Shown: in pieces, positions 1-8,431 of the stretch
Layout of the letters: the number at the start of each line of letters is the position of its first letter
How positions within the stretch are numbered: position 1 is the first letter of the stretch
Assembly: GCA_016882555.1 (NCBI GenBank)
Contig: VGPQ01000007.1
Span: forward strand, 1 to 12,577
Direction: 5' to 3'
DNA length: 12,577 bases
Origin: Cyanobacteria bacterium M_surface_7_m2_040
GTDB lineage: Bacteria; Cyanobacteriota; Cyanobacteriia; PCC-6307; Cyanobiaceae
Translations under genes and position numbers: made by a program
Notes under the pieces: model-generated
What the model was told of the DNA's origin: nothing
Seen by the model: the letters and a program-made list of their open reading frames with translations, nothing else
Databases searched by the model: none

Positions 1-240
1 GCCACTGGTGGCGCCCTTGTGCCACAGCTCTTGGCGCGAACGGCTCCAGTAGTGCACCTCGCCGCTGGCCAAGGTGGCTTCGATCGCCTCCTGGTTCATC
101 CAGGCCACCATCAGCACCGCGCCATCGAGCCAGTCCTGGGCCACCGCCGGAATCAGGCCGGCCTCGTTGAAGCGCAGCGCTGCGAGCAGCCGCTGGCGCG
201 CCGCCGCATCGGGTGCCTGAAATGATGGAGTCAAGGGCAA
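1..240 (-). CDS. hisI: Phosphoribosyl-AMP cyclohydrolase, N-terminal part (HisI or bifunctional HisIE), cut by window start
   Basis: Histidine biosynthesis: the HisI domain opens the purine ring of phosphoribosyl-AMP in the cytoplasm. The reverse complement of this stretch reads about 80 codons to the window edge with strong HisI features: [15 protein letters not shown], then [10 protein letters not shown], then a VHYWSRSR segment and LWHKGATSG, the classic cyclohydrolase N-terminal core. The metal-binding Asp and Cys residues lie beyond the edge. In cyanobacteria the protein is often fused to the HisE pyrophosphohydrolase domain (HisIE, about 210-220 residues), but that part is not visible. 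No ATG is in frame after the upstream TGA; TTG at 240 or TTG at 234 are the likely starts, so the exact N-terminus is uncertain. The gene is divergent from the QueD-like gene with only about 44 bp between starts. Confidence 0.9.
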   Translation of the reverse strand, partial: MPLTPSFQAPDAAARQRLLAALRFNEAGLIPAVAQDWLDGAVLMVAWMNQEAIEATLASGEVHYWSRSRQELWHKGATSG

Positions 241-284
241 CGGGTCCCGCTGCCCTGATCCTCCCGCAGGATCCGCTCTGGTTC

Positions 285-746
285 ATGACCGCCGCCATCA
301 CCTGCTCCAAAACCTTCAGCGGGTACCCCTGCTGCCACCGCCAGTGGCGCCACAGCGGCCACTGCCGCTTTGTGCATGGCTACAGCCGCAGCTTCACCTG
401 CTGGTTCCGGGCCACCCACCTCGATGAGCACGGCTTCGTGGTCGATTTTTCGAGCCTGGTGGAGCTCGAGGCCCAGCTGGCGCGGCAGTTTGACCACACG
501 TTTCTCGTCAATGCCGACGACCCGCTGCTGGCCCAGTGGCAGGCCCTGCACGAGCAGGGCGCCCTCGACCTGCGGGTGATGGACAACGTCGGCATGGAGG
601 GCAGCGCCCAGCTGGTGTGGCAGTGGGCCAACGCCCTGCTGCAGGCGCGCGATGGCGGCCGCAGCTGCTGCTACCGGGTCGAAGCCCGCGAAAACGAGAA
701 GAACGCCGCCTGCTACGCAGCCCTGCCCGACTGGTTCAGCAGCTGA
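285..746 (+). CDS. 6-pyruvoyl-tetrahydropterin synthase / 6-carboxy-tetrahydropterin synthase (QueD) family protein
   Basis: 153 residues from the ATG at 285; an upstream in-frame ATG at 213 would add 24 residues that do not look like the family and would run into the hisI start. The family is zinc-dependent and converts dihydroneopterin triphosphate to pterins (QueD makes the queuosine precursor). Visible family features: an N-terminal strand ending in FSGYPCCH (H18), then a GHC segment with C27 four residues before H31 (C-x3-H, as for the QueD catalytic Cys), VHGYSRSF, VVDFSSL (D54), a QFDHTFL segment (D70-H71), and a late VEARE segment (E133). The usual HGH pair of zinc ligands reads HGY here (H31, Y33). 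The last 34 bases overlap the 3' end of the GH57 gene on the other strand. The family is clear; the substrate is not, so no gene symbol is given. Confidence 0.85.
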   Translation: MTAAITCSKTFSGYPCCHRQWRHSGHCRFVHGYSRSFTCWFRATHLDEHGFVVDFSSLVELEAQLARQFDHTFLVNADDPLLAQWQALHEQGALDLRVMDNVGMEGSAQLVWQWANALLQARDGGRSCCYRVEARENEKNAACYAALPDWFSS

Positions 747-2113
747 TCGCCGCGGCGGTGGATCTCGCGAGCGTAGTCGGTCCAGGCGCCCTGCCCCCAG
801 TAGCGAAAGCAGCTGGTCTCGAGCAACAGCAGATGCAACAGGGCCTGCTGGTACTGGGGCGTCTGCGTCAGCGCCGGATCGCACCCCACCGCGTCGTCAT
901 AGGTCTGGTGAAAGCGGGCGCTGAGCTGCTGCATCGGCTCCAGCACGTTGGCGTAACCCGCCACCCAACTGAGGTTGTTGGTCCACGAGGCACCGTCCAT
1001 GGCAAAGCCCCCGCCGGCGGCCTTGAGCTCAGCGATGGCGGCCTGCAGTGCATCCGGGCCACTGCGTTCCCCCAGCTGCTGCCACAGCCGCTGCTGGCCG
1101 ACCGCCTGAATCTCAGGGAAGGCCTCCGGCCCCACCCCTGAGGCCGCCAACAGATCTAGGTACTCACTGCCGTTGAGCGCGGCGATGCCCGGCTGCTCGC
1201 GCAGGCGCTGGTGGGCCTGGATGAAGGCCGCCGGGAACTCGTTCATCATCACGCCGCCGTTTTCACCATCGGCGATCTGCGCCACCAGGGCGGGCACCTG
1301 CTGATCGCCCAGGGGCAGCTGATCCAGCCCCAGCGCTTCGTAGAAGGGCTGCATCTGGCCCACCAGCTTGGTGTCAGAGCCCTGGGTCTTGATCAGGGCG
1401 GTGATGCTGAGGGTCTCCCCGCTGGAGCTGCGGGCCACCAACCGGTTGGGGAGATAGCGCTGCGCCTGGCTCAAAGGACTGCCGTCGGGATTCTCGACGC
1501 TGTGCTCCTGCAGCAGCAGCCAGCGGTAGCCGCACTGCTTGAGGGCCCGCACCAAGGCATAGAGGGTGTCGGGATGGTTGGGCAGGTGCATCTCGGGCGG
1601 CGAAAACCCGCGCACCCGCTGCAGGGCCGCATCGCCGAACAGGGCTGCAAACTGGTGCTGCCAGGCCTGGATCTGCAGTTTTAGATCGGGTATCGGCGTC
1701 GATGGGGCCACCGCATGGCTCCAGAAGGTGCCCAGCCACTCGACCCGGGGTGTCATCGCGGGATCACAGGCCAGGTAACGCAACGCCTCGACGATGTCGC
1801 TGCGGCCCATCTGCTCCACGCCCCAGAGCAGATTGCCCGAGTAATCGAGCATGATCCGCGGCTCGCAACCCTCGCCGACCAGCTGCGGCATGAGGTCGGC
1901 CAGGCGCCGGTAGCAGTGGGCAAACGGCTCGGCGTTGTGGTTGTCGCCCTCTCCCGGGTGCTCGAGCATGTACTGCAGGTGCGAAATCAGCGCCCCATCC
2001 GGCCCGGCCGGGATGGTGGGCTGGTGCATGTGCAGCGCACAGGCAAAGGCCGAACGCAACGCCAACCCGGCCGCCGCGGGGTGCGCCGGCGGCTCTGGCG
2101 ACTTATCCATCAT
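713..2113 (-). CDS. Glycoside hydrolase family 57 protein (alpha-glucan-acting)
   Basis: 466 residues from ATG 2113; the next codon at 2110 is also ATG and equally possible. The frame stays open to 2464, but the upstream part lacks family character. GH57 enzymes (alpha-amylases, amylopullulanases, 4-alpha-glucanotransferases, branching enzymes) act on starch- or glycogen-like glucans with a retaining mechanism. Visible features: HMHQP at residues 28-32 (GH57 conserved region 1), a WLGTFWSHA segment near 126-134, FSPPEM at 170-175 with E174 at the expected nucleophile position, and ADGENGG at 281-287 with an acidic residue at the expected acid/base region, followed by MMNEFP. The C-terminal third carries a TNNLSW segment and a LETSCFRYWGQG segment. 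No signal peptide is seen, so it is probably cytoplasmic. Its exact activity cannot be assigned. The tail overlaps the QueD-like gene convergently. No strong ribosome binding site is seen. Confidence 0.85.
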   Translation of the reverse strand: MMDKSPEPPAHPAAAGLALRSAFACALHMHQPTIPAGPDGALISHLQYMLEHPGEGDNHNAEPFAHCYRRLADLMPQLVGEGCEPRIMLDYSGNLLWGVEQMGRSDIVEALRYLACDPAMTPRVEWLGTFWSHAVAPSTPIPDLKLQIQAWQHQFAALFGDAALQRVRGFSPPEMHLPNHPDTLYALVRALKQCGYRWLLLQEHSVENPDGSPLSQAQRYLPNRLVARSSSGETLSITALIKTQGSDTKLVGQMQPFYEALGLDQLPLGDQQVPALVAQIADGENGGVMMNEFPAAFIQAHQRLREQPGIAALNGSEYLDLLAASGVGPEAFPEIQAVGQQRLWQQLGERSGPDALQAAIAELKAAGGGFAMDGASWTNNLSWVAGYANVLEPMQQLSARFHQTYDDAVGCDPALTQTPQYQQALLHLLLLETSCFRYWGQGAWTDYAREIHRRGDQLLNQSGRAA

Positions 2114-2267
2114 CGAGGCTCGGATGGCCGTTTCGCGACCGGCTATCGGCGGTAGCTGCTGATCTGTCAAGCGCTCGAGGCTCCGCACTGCATCTGTTGT
2201 GACACGGGATGGCCCCAGCCGCAGAGGCCAATTGCGAAGAAAACGAAAACCTTTGGCGCCAGTCGTT

Positions 2268-2281
2268 GTAGCAACGGCTAC
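2268..2281. promoter_or_regulatory. GTA-N8-TAC motif (possible NtcA box), weak case
   Basis: GTAGCAACGGCTAC fits the NtcA consensus and lies in the 274 bp spacer between the divergent GH57 gene and the DUF4278 gene. No TAN3T -10 box is seen about 22 bases away in either direction. The motif is expected by chance about three times in a window of this size, so this one has little independent support. The rest of the spacer (2114-2387) shows no clear promoter or RNA. Confidence 0.2.
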
Positions 2282-2387
2282 CGAATGCCACACTGAATGC
2301 ACGTTGATCCATGTCGAGGACTCCCTCGGCGTGGACGCAGATCGATCCGCGCCAGGCAACGGGGACGCGGACGTTGCGGAGCTCACG

Positions 2388-2564
2388 ATGAACGTGCTCG
2401 AAATCATCCGGACCAAAATGGTCAAAGACAAGCGTCTCGATGACGCCCAGAACCTGATGGCCAAGGCCTATCGCGGAGTGTCCTATGTCGACGCCCACCA
2501 CGATCAGCCCCACACCCATGCACCCCAGGAGCTGACCTACCGCGGCCAGCACTACGTGCACTGA
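2388..2564 (+). CDS. Small DUF4278-like protein (YRG-repeat)
   Basis: 58 residues. The start ATG at 2388 is preceded by GGAG at 2378-2381 with six-base spacing. The C-terminal half carries two copies of a short motif: AYRGVSY, then a His-rich linker (DAHHDQPHTH), then LTYRGQHY. The paired [KL]xYRGxxY motif is the hallmark of DUF4278, a small family widespread in cyanobacteria with no known function. The N-terminus (NVLEIIRTKMVKDKRLDDAQ) looks like an amphipathic helix. The frame is open back to 2199, but the upstream part lacks family character. The gene stands alone and ends just before a strong terminator. The His cluster between the motifs could bind metal, but that is only inference. Confidence 0.75.
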   Translation: MNVLEIIRTKMVKDKRLDDAQNLMAKAYRGVSYVDAHHDQPHTHAPQELTYRGQHYVH

Positions 2565-2585
2565 TCAGCCATCAACACGCCTCAC

Positions 2586-2624
2586 TCCCCTGCTGCAGCT
2601 CCGGCTGACGCAGGGGATTTTTTT
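2586..2624 (+). terminator. Rho-independent terminator after the DUF4278 gene
   Basis: TCCCCTGC (2586-2593) pairs with GCAGGGGA (2610-2617). Inside it CAGC (2596-2599) pairs with GCTG (2604-2607) around a UCCG loop, a C(UNCG)G-type tetraloop. Seven T residues (2618-2624) follow. It lies 21 bases after the stop codon of the DUF4278 gene and just before the 3' end of the oppositely oriented malic enzyme gene. Confidence 0.85.
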
Positions 2625-2646
2625 GACCGTGGGCAACAGCTGGCTC

Positions 2647-4347
2647 TCACAGCAGTCGTTGGGGCAGCCCCATTGGATAAGCGGGCTGCCAGTGCTCCTG
2701 CTCGAGACATGCCAGCGCTTCTGCCGCGGTTGAGGCCCAGCGGGCAAGCCTTTGCTCCACCCCACACAGGGCCACAGCCTCGGCCACGGCACGACCCACG
2801 GCCGCCGCCTGACTGAGTGGTGGCATCAGCGATGCATCGGGATTGCGGCTGGCAGGAATCTGAGCCGCGAGAGCCCTGAGTCCGGCATCAATCATGGCGT
2901 CGGTGATCTGCTCCAACCCCACGGCCACGGCAGCAAAGCCGAGTCCTGGAAACAAAAAGCAGTTGTTGCACTGGCCGATGGTGCGGCGTCCCCAAGGACC
3001 AAACGCCGGCGCAAAGGGGCTGCCGGTCGCCACCAAAGCACGACCACCGGTCCAGGCCAGCAGGTCGGCCGGTGTGGCTTCAGCCAGCTGGGTGGGATTG
3101 GAGAGCGGCAGGATCAGGGGCCGGTCACAGTGGCGCGCCATCGCCTGAACGACCGTTTGACTGAACGCTCCTGCCACGGTGGACGTGCCGATCAACACCG
3201 TGGGCCTGATCTGTTCGATCACGGCGAGCAGATCAATGCAGCCTCGCGCATCGCGAGGCCAAGGGGCCACCTCGGCCGGATCGCGGCTCAACATGGCCTG
3301 CTCAGCCGTGAGACCCGCCATGCCCTGCAGCAGCAGGCCTGGGCGATCAACGGCCCAGAGCTGGCGCAGCGCCTGGGCTTCCGACAGCCCTTCGGCGATC
3401 AGCAGACGCTTCAAACCGGCCGCGATCCCGCAGCCGGCTGTGCCGGCACCAAAAATCACGATGCGCTGGGCCGCGAGCTCCTGACCGAGGCCATGACAGG
3501 CGGCCAGCACAGCCGCACCGGTGACCCCACTGGTCCCCTGGATGTCGTCGTTGAAGCTGGGCAGACGCTGGCGATAGCGATCCAGCAGTGGCTGGGCATT
3601 GGTCGTACCGAAGTCTTCCCAGTGCAGACAGGCCCCGGGACACACCTGCTCGACCGCGTCCACAAATTCATCGACAAACTCCAGATAGGCATCACCTTCG
3701 AGACGGTGATGGCGCATACCGGGATAGAGCGGATCAGCCAGCAACAGATCGCTGTTGGTCCCAACATCGAGTGCCACGGCGATGGCACGGGTGGGATCAA
3801 GGCCTGCACAGAGGCTGTAGACCGCGAGCTTGCCCTGGCAGATATGAATGCCACCGACGCCCTGATCGCCGATACCCAGAATTCCCTGGGAGTCAGTGAC
3901 CAACACCAGATCCACTGGGCCGCTAAGGGATTCGGCAAACACCTGGCTCAACCGACCGCGGTGGCAGGAACTCAGGAACACACCATCAACCGGGGTGCGA
4001 TAACTGCGGCTGAAGCTCTGAATCACCGAACCCACCGTCGGGGTGTACACAATCGGCAGCACATCCTCGAGATGCTCAGACAGAAAGCGGTGGAACAACA
4101 CCAGGTTGCTGCGCCGCAGTCCGTCAACAAAGGCAAACCGCTCCAGATCACCACTGAGTTGCGAATACGCTTCCCAGGCCCGCAACACCTGGAGTTCCAG
4201 GGTTTCAACCTGCTGAGGCAACAGTCCTTCCAGCCCGAGAGCGCGGCGCTGGGCATGGGTGAAGGCCGTTCCCCGATTGTGGACTGGATCGCGCAGCAAC
4301 GCAGACCCTCGCAGCGCTTGAGGTCGCGGTTGCACCTGGCTGACCAT
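2647..4347 (-). CDS. maeA: Malic enzyme (malate dehydrogenase, oxaloacetate-decarboxylating, NAD-type)
   Basis: Oxidative decarboxylation of malate to pyruvate and CO2 in the cytoplasm, linking C4 acids to pyruvate. 566 residues from ATG 4347 (a GTG one codon upstream is also possible), close to the roughly 565 residues of E. coli MaeA. Residues seen: VYTPTVG with general-acid Y101, GIGDQGVGG, GKLAVY with catalytic-base K173, HWEDF with metal ligands E244-D245, FNDDIQGT with D267-D268, the Rossmann motif GAGTAG (300-305), VDRPGLL with D334 at the position usually linked to NAD preference, then LSNPT, TGSPF and GQCNNCFLFPG. At the substrate Arg position the usual ERILGLGD motif reads QGILGIGD (G155), as in the malolactic-enzyme-like subgroup from memory. 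It is divergent from the ferredoxin gene across about 270 bp. The NAD versus NADP call is inference. Confidence 0.93.
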   Translation of the reverse strand: MVSQVQPRPQALRGSALLRDPVHNRGTAFTHAQRRALGLEGLLPQQVETLELQVLRAWEAYSQLSGDLERFAFVDGLRRSNLVLFHRFLSEHLEDVLPIVYTPTVGSVIQSFSRSYRTPVDGVFLSSCHRGRLSQVFAESLSGPVDLVLVTDSQGILGIGDQGVGGIHICQGKLAVYSLCAGLDPTRAIAVALDVGTNSDLLLADPLYPGMRHHRLEGDAYLEFVDEFVDAVEQVCPGACLHWEDFGTTNAQPLLDRYRQRLPSFNDDIQGTSGVTGAAVLAACHGLGQELAAQRIVIFGAGTAGCGIAAGLKRLLIAEGLSEAQALRQLWAVDRPGLLLQGMAGLTAEQAMLSRDPAEVAPWPRDARGCIDLLAVIEQIRPTVLIGTSTVAGAFSQTVVQAMARHCDRPLILPLSNPTQLAEATPADLLAWTGGRALVATGSPFAPAFGPWGRRTIGQCNNCFLFPGLGFAAVAVGLEQITDAMIDAGLRALAAQIPASRNPDASLMPPLSQAAAVGRAVAEAVALCGVEQRLARWASTAAEALACLEQEHWQPAYPMGLPQRLL

Positions 4348-4615
4348 CACTCATCCGGCAGCAGCCTGAGCAATGAAGCGCCCCAGATGCCAAAGCACTG
4401 TGGCGACAGGCACCAAGCAAGCAATCGTCACCAACCTGCAGGTGAATCCAAGCCATGGCAGCGGCAAGACCGTCGACCAACGGCAGCAAGGAGTTCGGGA
4501 TCAAACGCAGCCGCTCGCCAACAACAAAGGATGAAGAGGCTTGAATCTGTAGTACCCCACACATCAGAACGGCCTTGGGCTTTCCAACATCAAGACAAAA
4601 TCATTCCTGTTGAGC

Positions 4616-4900
4616 ATGGCCGACTACACCATCCAGATCGAAGGAGGCGCCGCTTTCAGCTGTTCGGAAGACACCTACATCCTCGATGCAGCTGAAGACC
4701 AGGGTGTTGACCTGCCCTACTCCTGCCGCGCAGGTGCCTGCAGCACCTGCGCTGGCCTGCTGGTGAGCGGACGTGTTGATCAAAGCGATCAATCGTTTCT
4801 CGACGATGATCAACTCCGCTCGGGCTACGCCCTGTTGTGCGTGAGCTACCCAATGAGCGACTGCACGATTCGCAGCGGGGTCGAAGACGAACTGTTCTAA
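4616..4900 (+). CDS. petF: Plant-type [2Fe-2S] ferredoxin
   Basis: Soluble one-electron carrier that takes electrons from photosystem I and passes them to FNR and other reductases. 94 residues from ATG 4616; a TTG two codons upstream is less likely. The cluster ligands follow C-x4-C-x2-C-x29-C: C37, C42, C45 and C75, within [12 protein letters not shown] and LLCVSYP. The [20 protein letters not shown] and [13 protein letters not shown] segments match cyanobacterial photosynthetic ferredoxins closely. It is a few residues shorter at the N-terminus than the usual 97-99, and its tail ([10 protein letters not shown]) departs from the common IETHKEEDLY-type end, so it may be a second ferredoxin rather than the main PetF. 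No clear Shine-Dalgarno or promoter was identified in the 265 bp spacer before it. Confidence 0.95.
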   Translation: MADYTIQIEGGAAFSCSEDTYILDAAEDQGVDLPYSCRAGACSTCAGLLVSGRVDQSDQSFLDDDQLRSGYALLCVSYPMSDCTIRSGVEDELF

Positions 4901-4902
4901 GG

Positions 4903-4928
4903 GCCCCTACGGCGATTGCTGCAGGGGC
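4903..4928. terminator. Hairpin between convergent ferredoxin and small ORF ends
   Basis: GCCCCT (4903-4908) pairs with AGGGGC (4923-4928). An inner stem of CGGC (4910-4913) with GCTG (4918-4921) has a four-base loop and one G-U pair. No T-run follows on either strand, so intrinsic termination is not assured. The hairpin lies two bases after the ferredoxin stop and contains the stop codon of the minus-strand ORF (4907-4909). Confidence 0.45.
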
Positions 4929-5146
4929 AGAGGGCGTGGACCCTCACTGCAAAGTCCCGTGCGCAAGGAACAGCGCCCGGCAACGCTGATGCCTTCGGCC
5001 ATGGCACCGGCCTGGATCAGACGGCTGATCAGCACCATTGGCTCCAGACCCTCTGCCTGGGCCTGGAGCTCGATTGCTGCCCTGAGATCGGCCGGCAACA
5101 GCTGCTCAAGCCCAGCCAATGGTGTGGGTGCAAAATTCATCCTCAT
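4907..5146 (-). CDS. Small hypothetical protein
   Basis: 79 residues from ATG 5146. Alternatives are ATG 5140, or an upstream in-frame GTG at 5194 giving 95 residues. The core LPADLRAAIELQAQAEG followed by MVLISRLIQAGAMAEG reads as two amphipathic helices and resembles a ribbon-helix-helix or similar small helical domain, but I cannot assign a family. The C-terminal 25 residues are Cys- and Pro-containing and look disordered. GAAGAG precedes the candidate ATGs. It follows the TerB-like gene on the same strand (33-81 bp gap depending on start), so it may be the third gene of a glgP transcript. Codon use is GC-rich at third positions, which supports coding, but this could still be a weak gene. 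Confidence 0.55.
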   Translation of the reverse strand: MRMNFAPTPLAGLEQLLPADLRAAIELQAQAEGLEPMVLISRLIQAGAMAEGISVAGRCSLRTGLCSEGPRPLPLQQSP

Positions 5147-5227
5147 CTCTTCGTTGATTCGATCGTCCAACCCATCCTCGATGGCCTCAGCCACGAACGA
5201 GACGCGCTCTACAGGCGGTGCCTGCCT

Positions 5228-5652
5228 TCAATGACCCAGATCGGCATGCAGCAGATCCATCACGCAGCGCACCTCGACGGTGAGTTCATCATCAAGATCG
5301 AGCACCTCTGCCAGGTTGTCGAGAATGTTGCATTCATCGTCCAGCAGCGGGCCGTCTGAGCGCATGATTTCGGCCGCCACCGCATAGGCGGTGGCACGCT
5401 GATCGCTGTTGAGCACCTGAGCGGCATCCACCATCAGGTGCTGGGCTCCCTTGCTGCGCAGATCGCTGAGCAAACGATCGAGCAGGGCGACCATCTGGCC
5501 ATCCTCGAATGTCTTGTAGGGATGGCGGTAATCGAGGGCGTGCCGCAGGGCACGGCTACCGGCCATGCTCAGCACACCATCCCAGGAGACAGCCGCCAGT
5601 GCGATGGCGGCAAAGGAGGTGGGAACATCCATCGAGGTGTTGGTGGTGGTCA

Positions 5653-5653
<1 letters not shown>
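5228..5653 (-). CDS. TerB-like (tellurite resistance TerB family) helical protein
   Basis: 141 residues. The start ATG at 5653 shares its A with the stop TGA of glgP (TGATG), giving a one-base overlap that implies coupled translation. The all-helical sequence fits cyanobacterial TerB-like proteins: SFAAIALAAVSWDGVLS near the N-terminus, ALRHALDYRHP, then a second half with YAVAAEIMRSDGPLLDDE and LDNLAEVLDLDDEL. The xxDGxLxxxE pattern matches the metal-binding helix-turn motif typical of TerB-like domains. There is no signal peptide or membrane segment. A role in tellurite resistance is not implied; the family is broad and poorly understood. Its tight linkage to glycogen phosphorylase suggests a shared physiological condition or a regulatory role, which is inference. 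Confidence 0.8.
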
Positions 5654-8064
<2,411 letters not shown>

Positions 8065-8431
8065 TGCAGTCGGCAGAGTTCAGGATTGGGACGGCGAGTG
8101 AACACAGGCTGGGCACAAGGTGAGAACAGAATGTTTGGGGCCGGAATCAGACTTCTTGCCTTGCGCAAACAGGAATTAGGTGAACGTTCGATCAGAGGGG
8201 CGCCCAAAAAATGCAGCAATGATCACCAAAGCGCGAATGCTTAGAAAATCTTCAAGCGCATGCAGCGCGTCACAACACAACCCCAACACGACCAACCAAT
8301 CCAAGCCCCCAAACAGACCGACCAGCCGCTGGCGCTAAGCACAAATACCTAATCCCCTCCTTTGTAGCAAGACATACCTTGAGGGGTACCAGCGACTTTG
8401 TTTGCTGACTAAAAGCACGTTTTCGTACCGC
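8065..8431. other. Divergent spacer glgP / glnN
   Basis: 367 bp with no convincing gene; open frames here are extensions or shadows of the flanking genes. It should hold the glgP promoter, which I could not identify, and the glnN promoter at its right end (NtcA box at 8364-8377). Small palindromes GAACGTTC and GGGCGCCC lie in the middle; the latter is followed by six A but has no loop, so it is not a terminator. Confidence 0.6.
8364..8377 (+). promoter_or_regulatory. NtcA-binding box of the glnN promoter
   Basis: GTAGCAAGACATAC matches GTA-N8-TAC, the site of the cyanobacterial nitrogen regulator NtcA. In activated promoters the box is centred near -41.5; here that predicts a transcript start near 8412, a -10 element near 8400-8406 (TTTGCT, a poor match) and a 5' leader of about 20 bases before ATG 8432. 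The position fits, and glnN genes of other cyanobacteria are known to be NtcA-activated. It also argues against the in-frame TTG at 8402, which would lie upstream of the predicted transcript start. Confidence 0.75.

Noticed and set aside
2114..2464. N-terminal extension of the GH57 frame up to 2464
   Set aside because: The extra 117 residues are Ser/Thr/Arg-rich without family features, and they overlap the DUF4278 gene; the ATG at 2113/2110 places HMHQP at the usual distance from the N-terminus.
2752..4695. A 647-codon open frame on the plus strand antisense to the malic enzyme gene
   Set aside because: The malic enzyme on the other strand has full family motifs. The antisense frame is rich in Gln, Arg and His with no domain, and it runs through the spacer into the ferredoxin gene out of frame. 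It is a GC-rich shadow.
8205..8217. GGGCGCCC followed by an A-run as a possible terminator
   Set aside because: The palindrome has no room for a loop, and the run is of A rather than T on the plus strand; on the minus strand the T-run comes before the palindrome, the wrong order.
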